This document shows, piece after piece, positions 25,811 to 34,389 of a stretch of DNA of 64,000 bases. Source of the DNA: Sphaerisporangium corydalis (lineage in GTDB: Bacteria > Actinomycetota > Actinomycetes > Streptosporangiales > Streptosporangiaceae). The notes beneath the pieces are model-generated. The model searched no databases and was not told the origin of the DNA. It saw only the letters and a list, made by a program, of their open reading frames with translations. Numbering within the stretch: the stretch's first letter is position 1; the number at the start of each line of letters is the position of its first letter. Made by a program: the position numbers and the translations under genes. The stretch lies in contig NZ_JANZYP010000031.1 in assembly GCF_025506355.1 (NCBI RefSeq), positions 34,882 through 98,881 of the forward strand, written 5' to 3'.

Positions 25811-27265
25811 TCAGGCGCGGGCCAGGGGGAGACGGACGACCGCGCGCAGGCCGGGGGAGGCGTCCTCCAGGTGGACCGAGCCGCCGTGCGCGCGCACGGT
25901 CTCGCGGACGATCGCCAGTCCGAGCCCCGCCCCGCCCTCGTCGCGGCTGCGCGCGCTGTCCAGGCGGGTGAACCGGTTGAACACCCGTTCCCTGTCGGCC
26001 TCGGGGATCCCCGGCCCGTCGTCGGTGACCGTGATCACCGCATCCGACGCCGTCGCGCGCAGTTCGAGCCCGACGTGGGCGCCGGCGTGCCGCACCGCGT
26101 TGTCCAGCAGGTTCACCAGCACCCGGCCCAGGTCCATCGCGTCGCCCTCGACCACGGCGGGCTCGGCCGCCGCGAGTTTCACCACGGTCCCGTCGTACCG
26201 CCCGGCCGTCGCGCCGACCAGCTCGCCGAGGTCGACGGGCTCGCGCCTGGCCGGGCGGCGGCGCTCGTCGAGACGCGCCAGGGTGAGCAGGCCCTCGGCC
26301 AGCCGGCTGAGGCGCAGCGTGTCCTCAAGGACGCCCTCGGCGGTCTCGCGCCACTCCTGCCCCTCGGGGTGGCCGAGCGCGACCTCCAGTTGCAGGCGGA
26401 TGCTGGCCAGCGGGCTGCGCAGCTCGTGGGCGGCGTCGGAGACCAGGGCGCGCTGCGAGGCACCGGCCGCCTCCAGCCGGGCGAGCATGTCGTTCAGCGT
26501 GGTGGCCAGCTCGTGCACCTCGTCGCGCGCCTCGGGCACCGGCAGCCGCCGCTCCCTGGCCGTCCCGCTGATCTCCGCCGCGCCGCGCCGCAGCTCGTCG
26601 ATCGGCCGCAGAGTGCGGCCGATGATCAGCCAGCTCGCGGCGCCGAGCAGGACCAGCAGCACCGGCGTGCCGATGACCAGCGTGTGCACGGTCGTGGTGA
26701 GGCTGTCGGCGACGTCCTTGAACGAGCGCGCGGCGATCACCGTGCGGCCGTGGTCGGCGCGCAGGACGACGACGCGCAGCGGGCCGGGGATGCCGTAGGG
26801 GCCGCCGTCCACGAACCGTCCCCGGCCGTCCGGCGGCTCGGACGCGCGTTCGCGGGCGCTCACCAGCGGGACCAGGCGGTCGCCGCCGAGGGTGATGTGG
26901 GTGATGCGCTCGCGCGCGTCGAGCACCTGGATGATCGTGCCGTCCGACACCGCGATCGGGTCGTACAGCCGCCCGTCGTCGGCGAGGGCGACCACCTCCC
27001 TGGCCCGCTGGTACGCCAGCTCGTCGGTCGAGGAGATCAGCGCGCGGCCGAGCGCGCCGACCAGGATCCACGCGGCCGCCGCGAGCGCGAGCGCGAGGAC
27101 CGCCGAGGCGGTCGCGGTCAGCCGGAAGCGCAGGCTCTTGCGCCGCCACCAGACCAGCGGCCCCGCCCGCCCCGGCGCCACGGCCGCCACCGCCGGCCGG
27201 TCGTGCCCGTCCGGGCCTCGCGCCGATCGCTCGTGCCCGTCCGGGCCCGGTGGGTCAGCCGCCAT
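25811..27265 (-). CDS. Sensor histidine kinase (MprB-like)
   Basis: 484 residues: N-terminal tail with a duplicated GPDGH(E/D)R unit, membrane segment near 55, extracytoplasmic sensor of about 140 residues, second membrane segment near 220, HAMP, H-box LVSDAAHELRSPLASI near 285, N-box LVNLLDNAVRHA, and G-boxes DDGPGI and GAGLGLAIV. The gene starts inside the end of the regulator gene (11-bp overlap), so the pair is co-translated. Confidence 0.93.
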   Translation of the reverse strand: MAADPPGPDGHERSARGPDGHDRPAVAAVAPGRAGPLVWWRRKSLRFRLTATASAVLALALAAAAWILVGALGRALISSTDELAYQRAREVVALADDGRLYDPIAVSDGTIIQVLDARERITHITLGGDRLVPLVSARERASEPPDGRGRFVDGGPYGIPGPLRVVVLRADHGRTVIAARSFKDVADSLTTTVHTLVIGTPVLLVLLGAASWLIIGRTLRPIDELRRGAAEISGTARERRLPVPEARDEVHELATTLNDMLARLEAAGASQRALVSDAAHELRSPLASIRLQLEVALGHPEGQEWRETAEGVLEDTLRLSRLAEGLLTLARLDERRRPARREPVDLGELVGATAGRYDGTVVKLAAAEPAVVEGDAMDLGRVLVNLLDNAVRHAGAHVGLELRATASDAVITVTDDGPGIPEADRERVFNRFTRLDSARSRDEGGAGLGLAIVRETVRAHGGSVHLEDASPGLRAVVRLPLARA

Positions 27266-27929
27266 CGCCGGCCAGCCGGTACCCCGCCCCGCGCACGGTC
27301 TGCACGGAGTTGCGCCCGAACGGGACGTCGATCTTCCTGCGCAGGTAGCCCACGTAGACCTCGACGACGTTCGGGTCGGTGTCGTAGGTGTCCCAGACGT
27401 GCTCCAGGATCTCGGTCTTGGACACGACCTCCCCGGGACGCCGGAGCAGGAACTCGAGGAGCCCGAACTCGCGCGGCGTCAGCTCGATCGCGACGTCCCC
27501 CCGGCTGACCGAGCGGCCCGCCGGGTCCAGGGTCAGGTCGCCCGACCGCAGCTTCGCGGGACGGCGGCGGGCGCCGCGCCGCATCAGGGCCCGCAGGCGG
27601 GCCACCAGCACGACGTAGGAGAAGGGCTTGGTGAGGTAGTCGTCGGCGCCCAGGTCCAGCCCGTCGGCGAGGTCGTACTCGCCGTCCTTGGCCGACAGCA
27701 TCAGGATCGGCACCCAGTTCTCCTCGGCCCGCAGCCGCTTGCACACGTTGTACCCCGAGAGCCGGGGCAGCATGATGTCGAGCACGACCACGTCGTAGTC
27801 GCCCTCCCTGGCGAGGTGCAGGCCGTCCTCGCCGTCGTGGGCCAGGTCGACCGCGAACCCCTCGGCCTGCAGCCCGCGCCGCAGCGCGGCGGCCATCCGC
27901 CTCTCGTCCTCGACGACGAGCACGCGCAT
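27255..27929 (-). CDS. OmpR-family response regulator (MprA-like)
   Basis: 224 residues: receiver with VVEDE, phospho-acceptor in VVVLDIMLPRLSG near 51, LSAKD and TKPF, and a winged-helix output (LTPREFGLLEFLLRRPG, PNVVEVYVGYLRRKI, TVRGAGYRL). ATG at 27929 has GGGGAG five bases upstream. It diverges from the LolA-like/ABC gene set 207 bp away, which is a plausible regulon. Confidence 0.93.
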   Translation of the reverse strand: MRVLVVEDERRMAAALRRGLQAEGFAVDLAHDGEDGLHLAREGDYDVVVLDIMLPRLSGYNVCKRLRAEENWVPILMLSAKDGEYDLADGLDLGADDYLTKPFSYVVLVARLRALMRRGARRRPAKLRSGDLTLDPAGRSVSRGDVAIELTPREFGLLEFLLRRPGEVVSKTEILEHVWDTYDTDPNVVEVYVGYLRRKIDVPFGRNSVQTVRGAGYRLAGDGG

Positions 27930-28135
27930 CCGGACTCCCCCCAGCGAGTGTGTCCCCCCATCTTGGCCTGTCCCGGCTGAGACCCGCCTGAGAGGCCCCG
28001 GCCCGTACGGACGCCCCGCCGCCTGCGAGAACGCCTCCAGCCTGAGAGACCTCTCAGGTCGTCTCAGCTTCGGCACAGGCGGAACACGGCAGTCTGCGGA
28101 TATCGGATCGCCAGGACATACCGTTGAGGAGTGAC

Positions 28136-29314
28136 ATGTCGCCCCAGTCGAGAAGAGCACGCGCCGTGAGGTGGGGGGTACCGATCGCCGCCGTCGCCGT
28201 GGTGGGCGCCGCGGTCGGCGCGGGCCCGGTGATCGCCGCCGCCCAGGGGGACCCCGCCCTGCCCGACCGTACCGCGGAGCAGCTGCTCACCGACCTCGCC
28301 AAGGCGGCACGCGACACGGCGCCGCCCGCGATGTCGGGCACCGTCGTGGAGACCGCCTCGCTCGGGCTGCCGTCCCTGCCCATCCCCGGCGGGTCGAGCA
28401 GCTCGCCGCTGTCCCTGCTGTCCGGATCCCACACGCTCAAGGTCTGGTACGGCGGCGACGGCCGCATGCGGCTGGCGCTGCCCGGCCCGATGAGCGAGAC
28501 CGACGTCATCGCCACCGGCAAGGGCGAGGCCTGGGTGTGGCGCAGCGACACCAACACCGCCACCGCCTACACGCTGAAGCAGGGGACCCCGGCCGACAGG
28601 CGGCCCGCCCACCCGACGCCGCCCGGCGCGACGACGCCCGCCGACGTGGCCGCCAAGGTGCTCGAGGCGGCGGACGCGAGCACCTCGGTCGCCGTCGAGA
28701 ACGGCCAGCACATCGCGGGCCGCGCCGCCTACCAGATCGTCCTGACGCCCAAGGACTCCTCGTCCCTGGTCAAGGAGGTCAAGGTCGCGCTCGACGGCGA
28801 GAACCACATCCCGCTGCGCGTCCAGGTCTTCGCCAAGGGCGCCGCCGAGCCCGCCTTCGAGGTCGGCTTCACCCAGGTGTCGTTCTCGGCGCCCGCCGAG
28901 GAGAACTTCGCCTTCACCCCGCCGGCCGGCGCCAAGGTCGAGCGGAAGACCCTCGGCGAGGAGGACGCCGGCGGCCCGTTCGGCGCCGGCAAGACCCCCG
29001 GCCAGGAGGCCATGGAGAAGAACGCGGGCAAGGTCCGCACGTTCGGCACCGGCTGGGCCACCGTCGCCGAGGTGCCGTTCTCGCTCACCGACCTGTCCAA
29101 GCCCGCCACCGGCGAGCGGCGCGACCGGGGGAGCGGCGACCCGGCGCAGGTCATCGACTCCCTGCTGAAGTCCGCCAAGCAGGTCTCCGGGCCCTGGGGG
29201 AGCGGCCGGGTCATCCAGAGCAAGCTGGTCTCGGCGCTGGTGACCGACGACGGCAGGCTGCTGGTCGGCGCGGTCACGCCCGAGGCGCTGGCCGAGGCGG
29301 CCGGCCACAAGTGA
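28136..29314 (+). CDS. Exported LolA/RseB-like lipoprotein-carrier-fold protein
   Basis: 392 residues. A Sec signal peptide covers about residues 1-35 (AVVGAAVGAGPVIAAAQG). The mature part resembles the LolA/RseB half-barrel: LLTDLAKAARDTAPPAMSGT, LKVWYGGDGRMRLALPG, GKGEAWVWRSDTNTATAY, GRAAYQIVLTP. Actinobacteria lack the Lol system, so this family more likely senses or shuttles a hydrophobic ligand. GAGGAG precedes ATG 28136. Its stop overlaps the ABC ATPase start (GTGA). Confidence 0.82.
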   Translation: MSPQSRRARAVRWGVPIAAVAVVGAAVGAGPVIAAAQGDPALPDRTAEQLLTDLAKAARDTAPPAMSGTVVETASLGLPSLPIPGGSSSSPLSLLSGSHTLKVWYGGDGRMRLALPGPMSETDVIATGKGEAWVWRSDTNTATAYTLKQGTPADRRPAHPTPPGATTPADVAAKVLEAADASTSVAVENGQHIAGRAAYQIVLTPKDSSSLVKEVKVALDGENHIPLRVQVFAKGAAEPAFEVGFTQVSFSAPAEENFAFTPPAGAKVERKTLGEEDAGGPFGAGKTPGQEAMEKNAGKVRTFGTGWATVAEVPFSLTDLSKPATGERRDRGSGDPAQVIDSLLKSAKQVSGPWGSGRVIQSKLVSALVTDDGRLLVGAVTPEALAEAAGHK

Positions 29315-30318
29315 CACCGACGATGACGGGGGAGGGGGCGCCGGGGACGGCGCCCCCTCGGGCGGGCCTTCCCACGGCCGCCCCCGAAGACTGCTCGATC
29401 GTCTCCACCGGGCTCACCAAGCGCTTCCGCGGCGGGCAGGTCGCCGTCGACGATCTCCATCTCGCCGTGCCGCGCGGCTCGGTGTTCGGCTTCCTCGGCC
29501 CCAACGGGTCGGGCAAGACCACCACCATCCGGATGCTGCTCGGCCTGATGTCCCCGACCAGCGGGGGTTGCGAGGTGCTCGGGCAGCCGATGCCCGCCGG
29601 GCTCGCCACCGCCCTGCCGAAGGTCGGCGCCCTGGTCGAGGGCCCCGCCTTCTACCCGTACCTGTCGGGCGAGGCCAACCTGCGCCGGTACGACGCCGCC
29701 GACCCCATGGCCGACCCCCGCACCGCCGGCGCCCGCGTCGGCGCCGCGCTCGACAAGGTCGGGCTCGGCGCGGCGGCGAAGAAGCGGTACCGGGCCTACT
29801 CCCTGGGCATGCGCCAGCGCCTCGCGATCGCCGGGGCGCTCCTCGGCCCGCGCGAGCTGCTGGTGCTGGACGAGCCGACCAACGGGCTCGACCCGCAGGG
29901 CACCCGGGAGGTGCGGACGCTCATCAAGGACGTCGCCGCCGAGGGCACCACCGTCTTCGTGTCCTCCCACCTGCTGACCGAGGTCGAGCAGATGTGCACC
30001 CACGTCGGGGTGATGAGCACCGGCCGCCTGGTCGCCCAGGGGCCGATCGCCGGGCTGCGGGCCGGTCACGCCCCGCGCGTCCGCGTGGAGAGCCCGCACA
30101 CCGCCCAGGCGGTGTTCGTGCTGGACCGGCTCGGGCTGGCCGGTGTGCGCGCCGAGGACGGCGAGGTCACGGCCGAGCTCGGCGACGTCGAGCCGGAACG
30201 CGTGGTCGCGGAGCTCGTCGCGGACGGGGTGGCCGTGCGCGGGTTCGGCGTCCAGCGGCCCAGCCTCGAAGAGCTGTTCGTGGGACTGACAGGGGAGGGA
30301 TTCGATGTCGACGGTTGA
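29311..30318 (+). CDS. ABC transporter ATP-binding protein
   Basis: 335 residues: Walker A GPNGSGKTT near 65, signature YSLGMRQRLA near 158, Walker B LLVLDEPTNGLDPQG, H-loop SSHL; C-terminal domain of the DrrA/BcrA type. Coupled to the LolA-like gene by GTGA and to the permease by a 14-bp overlap, suggesting that the exported protein and the exporter work together. Confidence 0.92.
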   Translation: MTPTMTGEGAPGTAPPRAGLPTAAPEDCSIVSTGLTKRFRGGQVAVDDLHLAVPRGSVFGFLGPNGSGKTTTIRMLLGLMSPTSGGCEVLGQPMPAGLATALPKVGALVEGPAFYPYLSGEANLRRYDAADPMADPRTAGARVGAALDKVGLGAAAKKRYRAYSLGMRQRLAIAGALLGPRELLVLDEPTNGLDPQGTREVRTLIKDVAAEGTTVFVSSHLLTEVEQMCTHVGVMSTGRLVAQGPIAGLRAGHAPRVRVESPHTAQAVFVLDRLGLAGVRAEDGEVTAELGDVEPERVVAELVADGVAVRGFGVQRPSLEELFVGLTGEGFDVDG

Positions 30319-31387
30319 GACGTCCGCCACCACCGCGCCCGCCGACGGCCCGCCGGGCCCGTCCGCCCAGGACCCCGGCCGCGAACCGGAACCGCGCGCC
30401 GCCCAGGACATGGAACGGCCCGCCGGCGAGGGCGCCGGGCGGGACACCGAACCGCGCGCCTACCAGGACGCCGGGCGGGACACCGAACCGCGCGCCGGGC
30501 AAGGCGCCGGGACGGGAAAGGGAGCGGCTCGCGGCCAGGGCGCCGGGGCGGTGGCCGTGAGGAGGCGGGGGCCGGGGCGGGCAGCGCTGCGGATGCTGGG
30601 GTCGGAGCTCGGGCTCACCTTCCGCAGGCCGCGCAACATCGCGATGCTCGTCGTGCTCGCCTTCGTCCCGGTGCTGATCGGCGTCGTCCTGCGCGTGGTG
30701 GGCGGGGACGACGACGCCCCCTCGATCATCACCCAGGTCGCCGGCAACGGGCTGATGCTCACCTTCGCCGCGCTGACGCTGCTGGTCCAGCTCCTGCTGC
30801 CGCTGGCCGTGTCGGTGGTGGCGGGCGACGCGATCGCCGGCGAGGCCAACGGCGGCACCCTGCGTTACCTGCTGACAGCCCCCGCCGGGCGCGGCCGGCT
30901 GCTTGCGGTGAAGTTCGCCAACGTGAGCGTCTTCGCGCTGGCCGCGTGCTCGGTCGTCGCCGTCGCCGCGCTGGTCACCGGCTCGATCCTGTTCCCCGTC
31001 GGCCCGGTCACGCTGCTGTCGGGGTCGACGATCCCGCTCGCCGACGGCCTGCTGCGCGTCCTGATCGTCACCGGGTACAGCGCGGCGGGCATGGCGGCGC
31101 TCGGCACCGTCGGCCTGGCCATCTCGACGCTGACCGAGGTGCCGATCGGCGCGGTCGCGGGCACGATGGTGACCGTGGTGTTCTCGCAGGTCTTCGGCCT
31201 GATCCCGCAGCTCGAGCCCCTGCGGCCGTGGCTGCTGACGTCGTGGTGGAGCTCGTTCGACGGCGCGCTGCGCGACCCGATCGCGGCCGACGTGATGGTC
31301 CAGGGACTGCTCGTCTTCGGCGCCTACGCGCTCATCTTCGGCTCGATCGCCTGGGCCCGGTTCTCCGGTCGCGACATCACCAGCTGA
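30305..31387 (+). CDS. ABC-2 type permease with repetitive N-terminal tail
   Basis: 360 residues. The first 95 form a Pro/Gly/Glu/Arg-rich cytoplasmic tail containing a duplicated GRDTEPRA unit; then six membrane segments run from about residue 115 (IAMLVVLAFVPVLIGVVLR) to VQGLLVFGAYALIFGSIAW. It forms the channel for the ATPase at 29311. The long repetitive tail is not part of the family core. Confidence 0.88.
   Translation: MSTVETSATTAPADGPPGPSAQDPGREPEPRAAQDMERPAGEGAGRDTEPRAYQDAGRDTEPRAGQGAGTGKGAARGQGAGAVAVRRRGPGRAALRMLGSELGLTFRRPRNIAMLVVLAFVPVLIGVVLRVVGGDDDAPSIITQVAGNGLMLTFAALTLLVQLLLPLAVSVVAGDAIAGEANGGTLRYLLTAPAGRGRLLAVKFANVSVFALAACSVVAVAALVTGSILFPVGPVTLLSGSTIPLADGLLRVLIVTGYSAAGMAALGTVGLAISTLTEVPIGAVAGTMVTVVFSQVFGLIPQLEPLRPWLLTSWWSSFDGALRDPIAADVMVQGLLVFGAYALIFGSIAWARFSGRDITS
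30434..30496 (+). repeat. Perfect 27-bp direct repeat inside the permease gene
   Basis: The same 27 bases occur at 30434-30460 and 30470-30496, a 36-bp period that keeps the reading frame and encodes AGRDTEPRA twice. Identity at all codon positions indicates a recent duplication. Confidence 0.85.
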
Positions 31388-31492
31388 CATCGCCACACGG
31401 TCCCGCGGAGCCCGGCCGCGGATGACATCCGGGCCGGCGCGGCGGGCCGGTCCTGCGGGCCCGGGCGCCGATGGCCCGGGCCCCGGGGTGGG

Positions 31493-32263
31493 TCAGTCCT
31501 GCGGGGCGCGGCGTCCGCGGCGCAGGCCGGCGACGCCGGTCGCGACGCCCGCCACGCCGACGGCGATGCCGACGCCGGCCAGCAGCCGCGCGGTGCCGTC
31601 GGAGCCGGACATCGCGCCCTCCGCCGCCTCGTCGCCCTGGGCCTTGACCGCCATCGTGGGCGCCGCCGCCGCGGCCGGGCTCGCCGAGGGCGTGCCCGCC
31701 ATGTGCTCGTCGCCCTCCCCGGCCGCCGGGGCGACCAGCTTGAGCGTCGGCGCGGGGTGCTCGGCCTCGGAACCGTCGGCCTTCGGCTCGTCGGCCCACT
31801 TCACGACCTCACCCCCGGAGTAGGTCTGGGTCGCGGGGAACACGAGCTGGTCGGTGTCCTCGGGCATGAACCCCATCGACACCTCGAACTCCTGGAACTG
31901 CCCCGGCGCGATCTTCCCGCCGCTCCACGTGATCTTCGTGACGGCCTCGGTGATCTCGCCGTACTTGGAGGCGACGGGTTTGGGCAGCTTGCTCTGCGTG
32001 ACCTTGACGTCCCAGCCGGGCACCGGGCGGACCGACACGAACGGGAGCGGGTGGTCGATGGGGAGGTCGACCACGAGCTTGGTGGTCGAGTCCTTGTCCC
32101 GCTCGTTCGGGACGCGGAAGGCCACCTTGGTGAACCCGCCCTTCTCCGCGGTCCCGGGGTTGATGGTGACGTGGGCGAGCGCGGGCATGGCCAGGCCGAG
32201 GGTCAGGGCCACGGCACCGGCGGTGACGGCGGCCACGCGGCGGCCGGCGGAGCGGAACGACAT
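31493..32263 (-). CDS. YcnI/DUF1775-like putative copper-binding exported protein
   Basis: 256 residues: signal peptide (about 1-30, ending PALA), mature protein starting HVTINPGTAEKGG with the N-terminal histidine used for Cu(II) in characterised YcnI, a beta-sandwich DUF1775 domain to about residue 175, an Ala/Pro linker, a C-terminal membrane segment (LLAGVGIAVGVAGVATGVAG) and an Arg-rich end. It probably binds copper at the cell surface. GGAG lies seven bases upstream of ATG 32263. Confidence 0.88.
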   Translation of the reverse strand: MSFRSAGRRVAAVTAGAVALTLGLAMPALAHVTINPGTAEKGGFTKVAFRVPNERDKDSTTKLVVDLPIDHPLPFVSVRPVPGWDVKVTQSKLPKPVASKYGEITEAVTKITWSGGKIAPGQFQEFEVSMGFMPEDTDQLVFPATQTYSGGEVVKWADEPKADGSEAEHPAPTLKLVAPAAGEGDEHMAGTPSASPAAAAAPTMAVKAQGDEAAEGAMSGSDGTARLLAGVGIAVGVAGVATGVAGLRRGRRAPQD

Positions 32264-32379
32264 CGGGGATCTCCACTTCGTGCAAGGGGGAAGGCCGGGT
32301 AGGCCGGGAAGGCGCGAGCGGGCGCCGTGGGCGCGCGTGAGAGACGGCGCGCCACCGGACGGCGGCGGCTCGCGGGGTG

Positions 32380-32970
32380 TCAGAAGGCGGCGGGAAGCGG
32401 AGGACCGCGCCTGCTGACCGTGTGGCGGAGTTCCCGCCGGGCCCGGCCGAGCCCGAGGCGGCGGGGCGCGCGGGCGACCGGGCGCCCAGGACCGGACACG
32501 CCCTCGTCGTCGAGCAGCACCACCAGGTGGCGCAGCCGGCTCATCGCGAGCGCGCCGAGCCCGCGCACCAGCGACCACAGGGCGGCTTCGCCGCGCGCCA
32601 GCCACCAGCCGGTGATCAGCGTGGCGGTGAGGTGGGCGACCACCATGCCGATGTCGGCGCCGAGCCCCTGCCCGTGCGAGAGGTGGACGCCGAGGGGGGA
32701 GCCGGTGACCCCCGACAGGCCGAAGAGCTGGTGCAGCAGCACCTGAGTGCCGACGAGGAAGGCGATGACGGTCTGCGGCGACCGCTCGCGCCCGGCGAGC
32801 AGGACCGTGAGGACGCTCACCGCGACCGCGCCGGCCGCGACCGTCCAGGTCGCCGGGCCCGACCCGCCCGCGGCGCGGTGGCCGAGCACGGCGAGCGTCA
32901 CGCAGACGACCGTGAAGGCGGCCGAACGCGTGAGGCGCAGGGGGAGGCGGGCACGCATGACGTCCCACAT
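32380..32970 (-). CDS. Uncharacterised membrane protein next to the YcnI-like gene
   Basis: 196 residues with four hydrophobic segments (AAFTVVCVTLAVLGH, WTVAAGAVAVSVLTVLLA, IAFLVGTQVLLHQLFG, IGMVVAHLTATLITGWWLA) and a basic C-terminal tail. Histidines sit in or beside membrane segments (LHQLFG, HLSHGQG, VAHLT), which with the YcnI neighbour suggests metal handling, but this is inference. ATG 32970 and ATG 32958 are both possible starts. Confidence 0.65.
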   Translation of the reverse strand: MWDVMRARLPLRLTRSAAFTVVCVTLAVLGHRAAGGSGPATWTVAAGAVAVSVLTVLLAGRERSPQTVIAFLVGTQVLLHQLFGLSGVTGSPLGVHLSHGQGLGADIGMVVAHLTATLITGWWLARGEAALWSLVRGLGALAMSRLRHLVVLLDDEGVSGPGRPVARAPRRLGLGRARRELRHTVSRRGPPLPAAF

Positions 32971-33106
32971 CGTTTCACGCCCGGGGACCACCTGTCCCGC
33001 GGCACGCTTCGTATTTCTACCGCCTCGTTGTGACGTCTGCCGCTTTAGGGGTTTTGTCGCTACTGTTGCCGCGTTCGCTGGTTCTCTGAGGGGCGAGGTG
33101 GTGACC

Positions 33107-33601
33107 ATGCGGCACTTTCTCGGGTTGCTGATCGGCGTGGTGGTGACGGCGGTCCTGCTGGCCGGGGCGGGCTGGGCCTCGCAGGACGCGGTCAGGGGAC
33201 TGGCGGGCGGTGCCACGGTCGACCCGATCAACGACTCCAAGGCCCTGATCGGACTCGGCGCCATGCTCCTCGCGGGCCTCGTGCTCGGCCTGGTCGTCGC
33301 CGGGCGCGTCTCGCCGCTCGCGACGTTCGTCCCCTCGATGGCGCTGCTGGCGTGGACGGTGATCTACGCGCTCGACACCAACCGCGCGCTCGGCCTGGCG
33401 CCGGTCGACCCCGCGATGAACCCGATGATCGTCCAGGCGGGCAGGGGCATGCAGGACCTGCTGGGCCGGGGGATCTTCGCGATGCTGGGCATCGCCCTGT
33501 TCGTCCCGGTCCTGATGCCCTCCCGGTGGGCCGGGCGCCAGCAGGAGCTGGAAGAGGTGTACGAGGAGGAGGCCCCCGACACCTCCCGCGGCTACTACTA
33601 G
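33107..33601 (+). CDS. Hypothetical membrane protein
   Basis: 164 residues with four hydrophobic segments (LGLLIGVVVTAVLLAGAGW, LIGLGAMLLAGLVLGLVVAG, FVPSMALLAWTVIYAL, IFAMLGIALFVPVLMP) and an acidic cytoplasmic end (ELEEVYEEEAP). I do not recognise a named family. ATG 33107 is favoured by GAGG eight bases upstream; GTG 33101 is possible. It converges on the ABC ATPase gene with only 10 bp between stops. Confidence 0.7.
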   Translation: MRHFLGLLIGVVVTAVLLAGAGWASQDAVRGLAGGATVDPINDSKALIGLGAMLLAGLVLGLVVAGRVSPLATFVPSMALLAWTVIYALDTNRALGLAPVDPAMNPMIVQAGRGMQDLLGRGIFAMLGIALFVPVLMPSRWAGRQQELEEVYEEEAPDTSRGYY

Positions 33602-33611
33602 CCCGCCACCG

Positions 33612-34385
33612 TCACCCGGCCTGCCGCGTGTACAGCCGGGTGACGACCTCCTCGATCGACGCGCCCTCGGGGGCGGTGGCCCGCAGGTCCTCGACGGTCC
33701 CGTCGAAGGCCAGGCTGCCGTGGTCGATCAGCATGACGCGCCGGCAGAGCCGCTCGATGTCCCCGAGGTCGTGCGTGGTGAGCAGCACCGTCGTGCCCCG
33801 CTCGGCGTTCAGCCCGCGCAGGAAGTCCCGCACCGCCGCCTTGCTCACCACGTCCAGCCCGATGGTCGGCTCGTCGAGCACCAGCACCGGCGGGTCGTGC
33901 AGCAGCGCCGCCGCGATGTCGCCCCGCATGCGCTGCCCCAGGCTGAGCTGGCGGACGGGTTTGTCCAGGAACCCGCCCAGCTCCAGCACCTCGCACAGCT
34001 CGGCCAGCCGACTCTGATGTACCTTTTGATCTACTTTGTAAAGGTGCCGGATCAGGGTGAAGCTGTCCCGCAACGGCAGGTCCCACCACAGCGTCGTCCG
34101 CTGCCCGAACACCACGCCGATGCGCCGGGCCAGCGTCGTGCGCCGCCGGGAGGGGTCCAGGCCGGCCACCTGGATGCGCCCGCTGGTCGGCGTGAGGATC
34201 CCGGTCAGCATCTTGATCGTCGTGGACTTGCCCGCGCCGTTCGGGCCGAGGTAGCCGACGAACTCCCCGGCCGCCACCTCGAAGGACAGGTCGCGCACGG
34301 CGTGCACGACCCGCGTGTCCCGGCGCAGCCGCCCGGTGCGCGCGCGGACGGTGAACGTGCGGCCGACGCCGTCGAGTTCGATCAT
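33612..34385 (-). CDS. ABC transporter ATP-binding protein (ABC-2, COG4586-like)
   Basis: 257 residues: an insert-bearing N-terminus (RTGRLRRDTRVVHAVRDLSF), Walker A GPNGAGKST near 50, GQRTTLWWDLP, signature LSLGQRMRGD near 158, Walker B VLVLDEPTIGLDVVSK, H-loop TTHD. The Q-loop GQRTTLWWDLP wording is typical of the COG4586 group, whose partners are the two permeases upstream in this operon. ATG 34385 begins four bases after the upstream stop. Confidence 0.92.
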   Translation of the reverse strand: MIELDGVGRTFTVRARTGRLRRDTRVVHAVRDLSFEVAAGEFVGYLGPNGAGKSTTIKMLTGILTPTSGRIQVAGLDPSRRRTTLARRIGVVFGQRTTLWWDLPLRDSFTLIRHLYKVDQKVHQSRLAELCEVLELGGFLDKPVRQLSLGQRMRGDIAAALLHDPPVLVLDEPTIGLDVVSKAAVRDFLRGLNAERGTTVLLTTHDLGDIERLCRRVMLIDHGSLAFDGTVEDLRATAPEGASIEEVVTRLYTRQAG

Positions 34386-34389
34386 CTGG

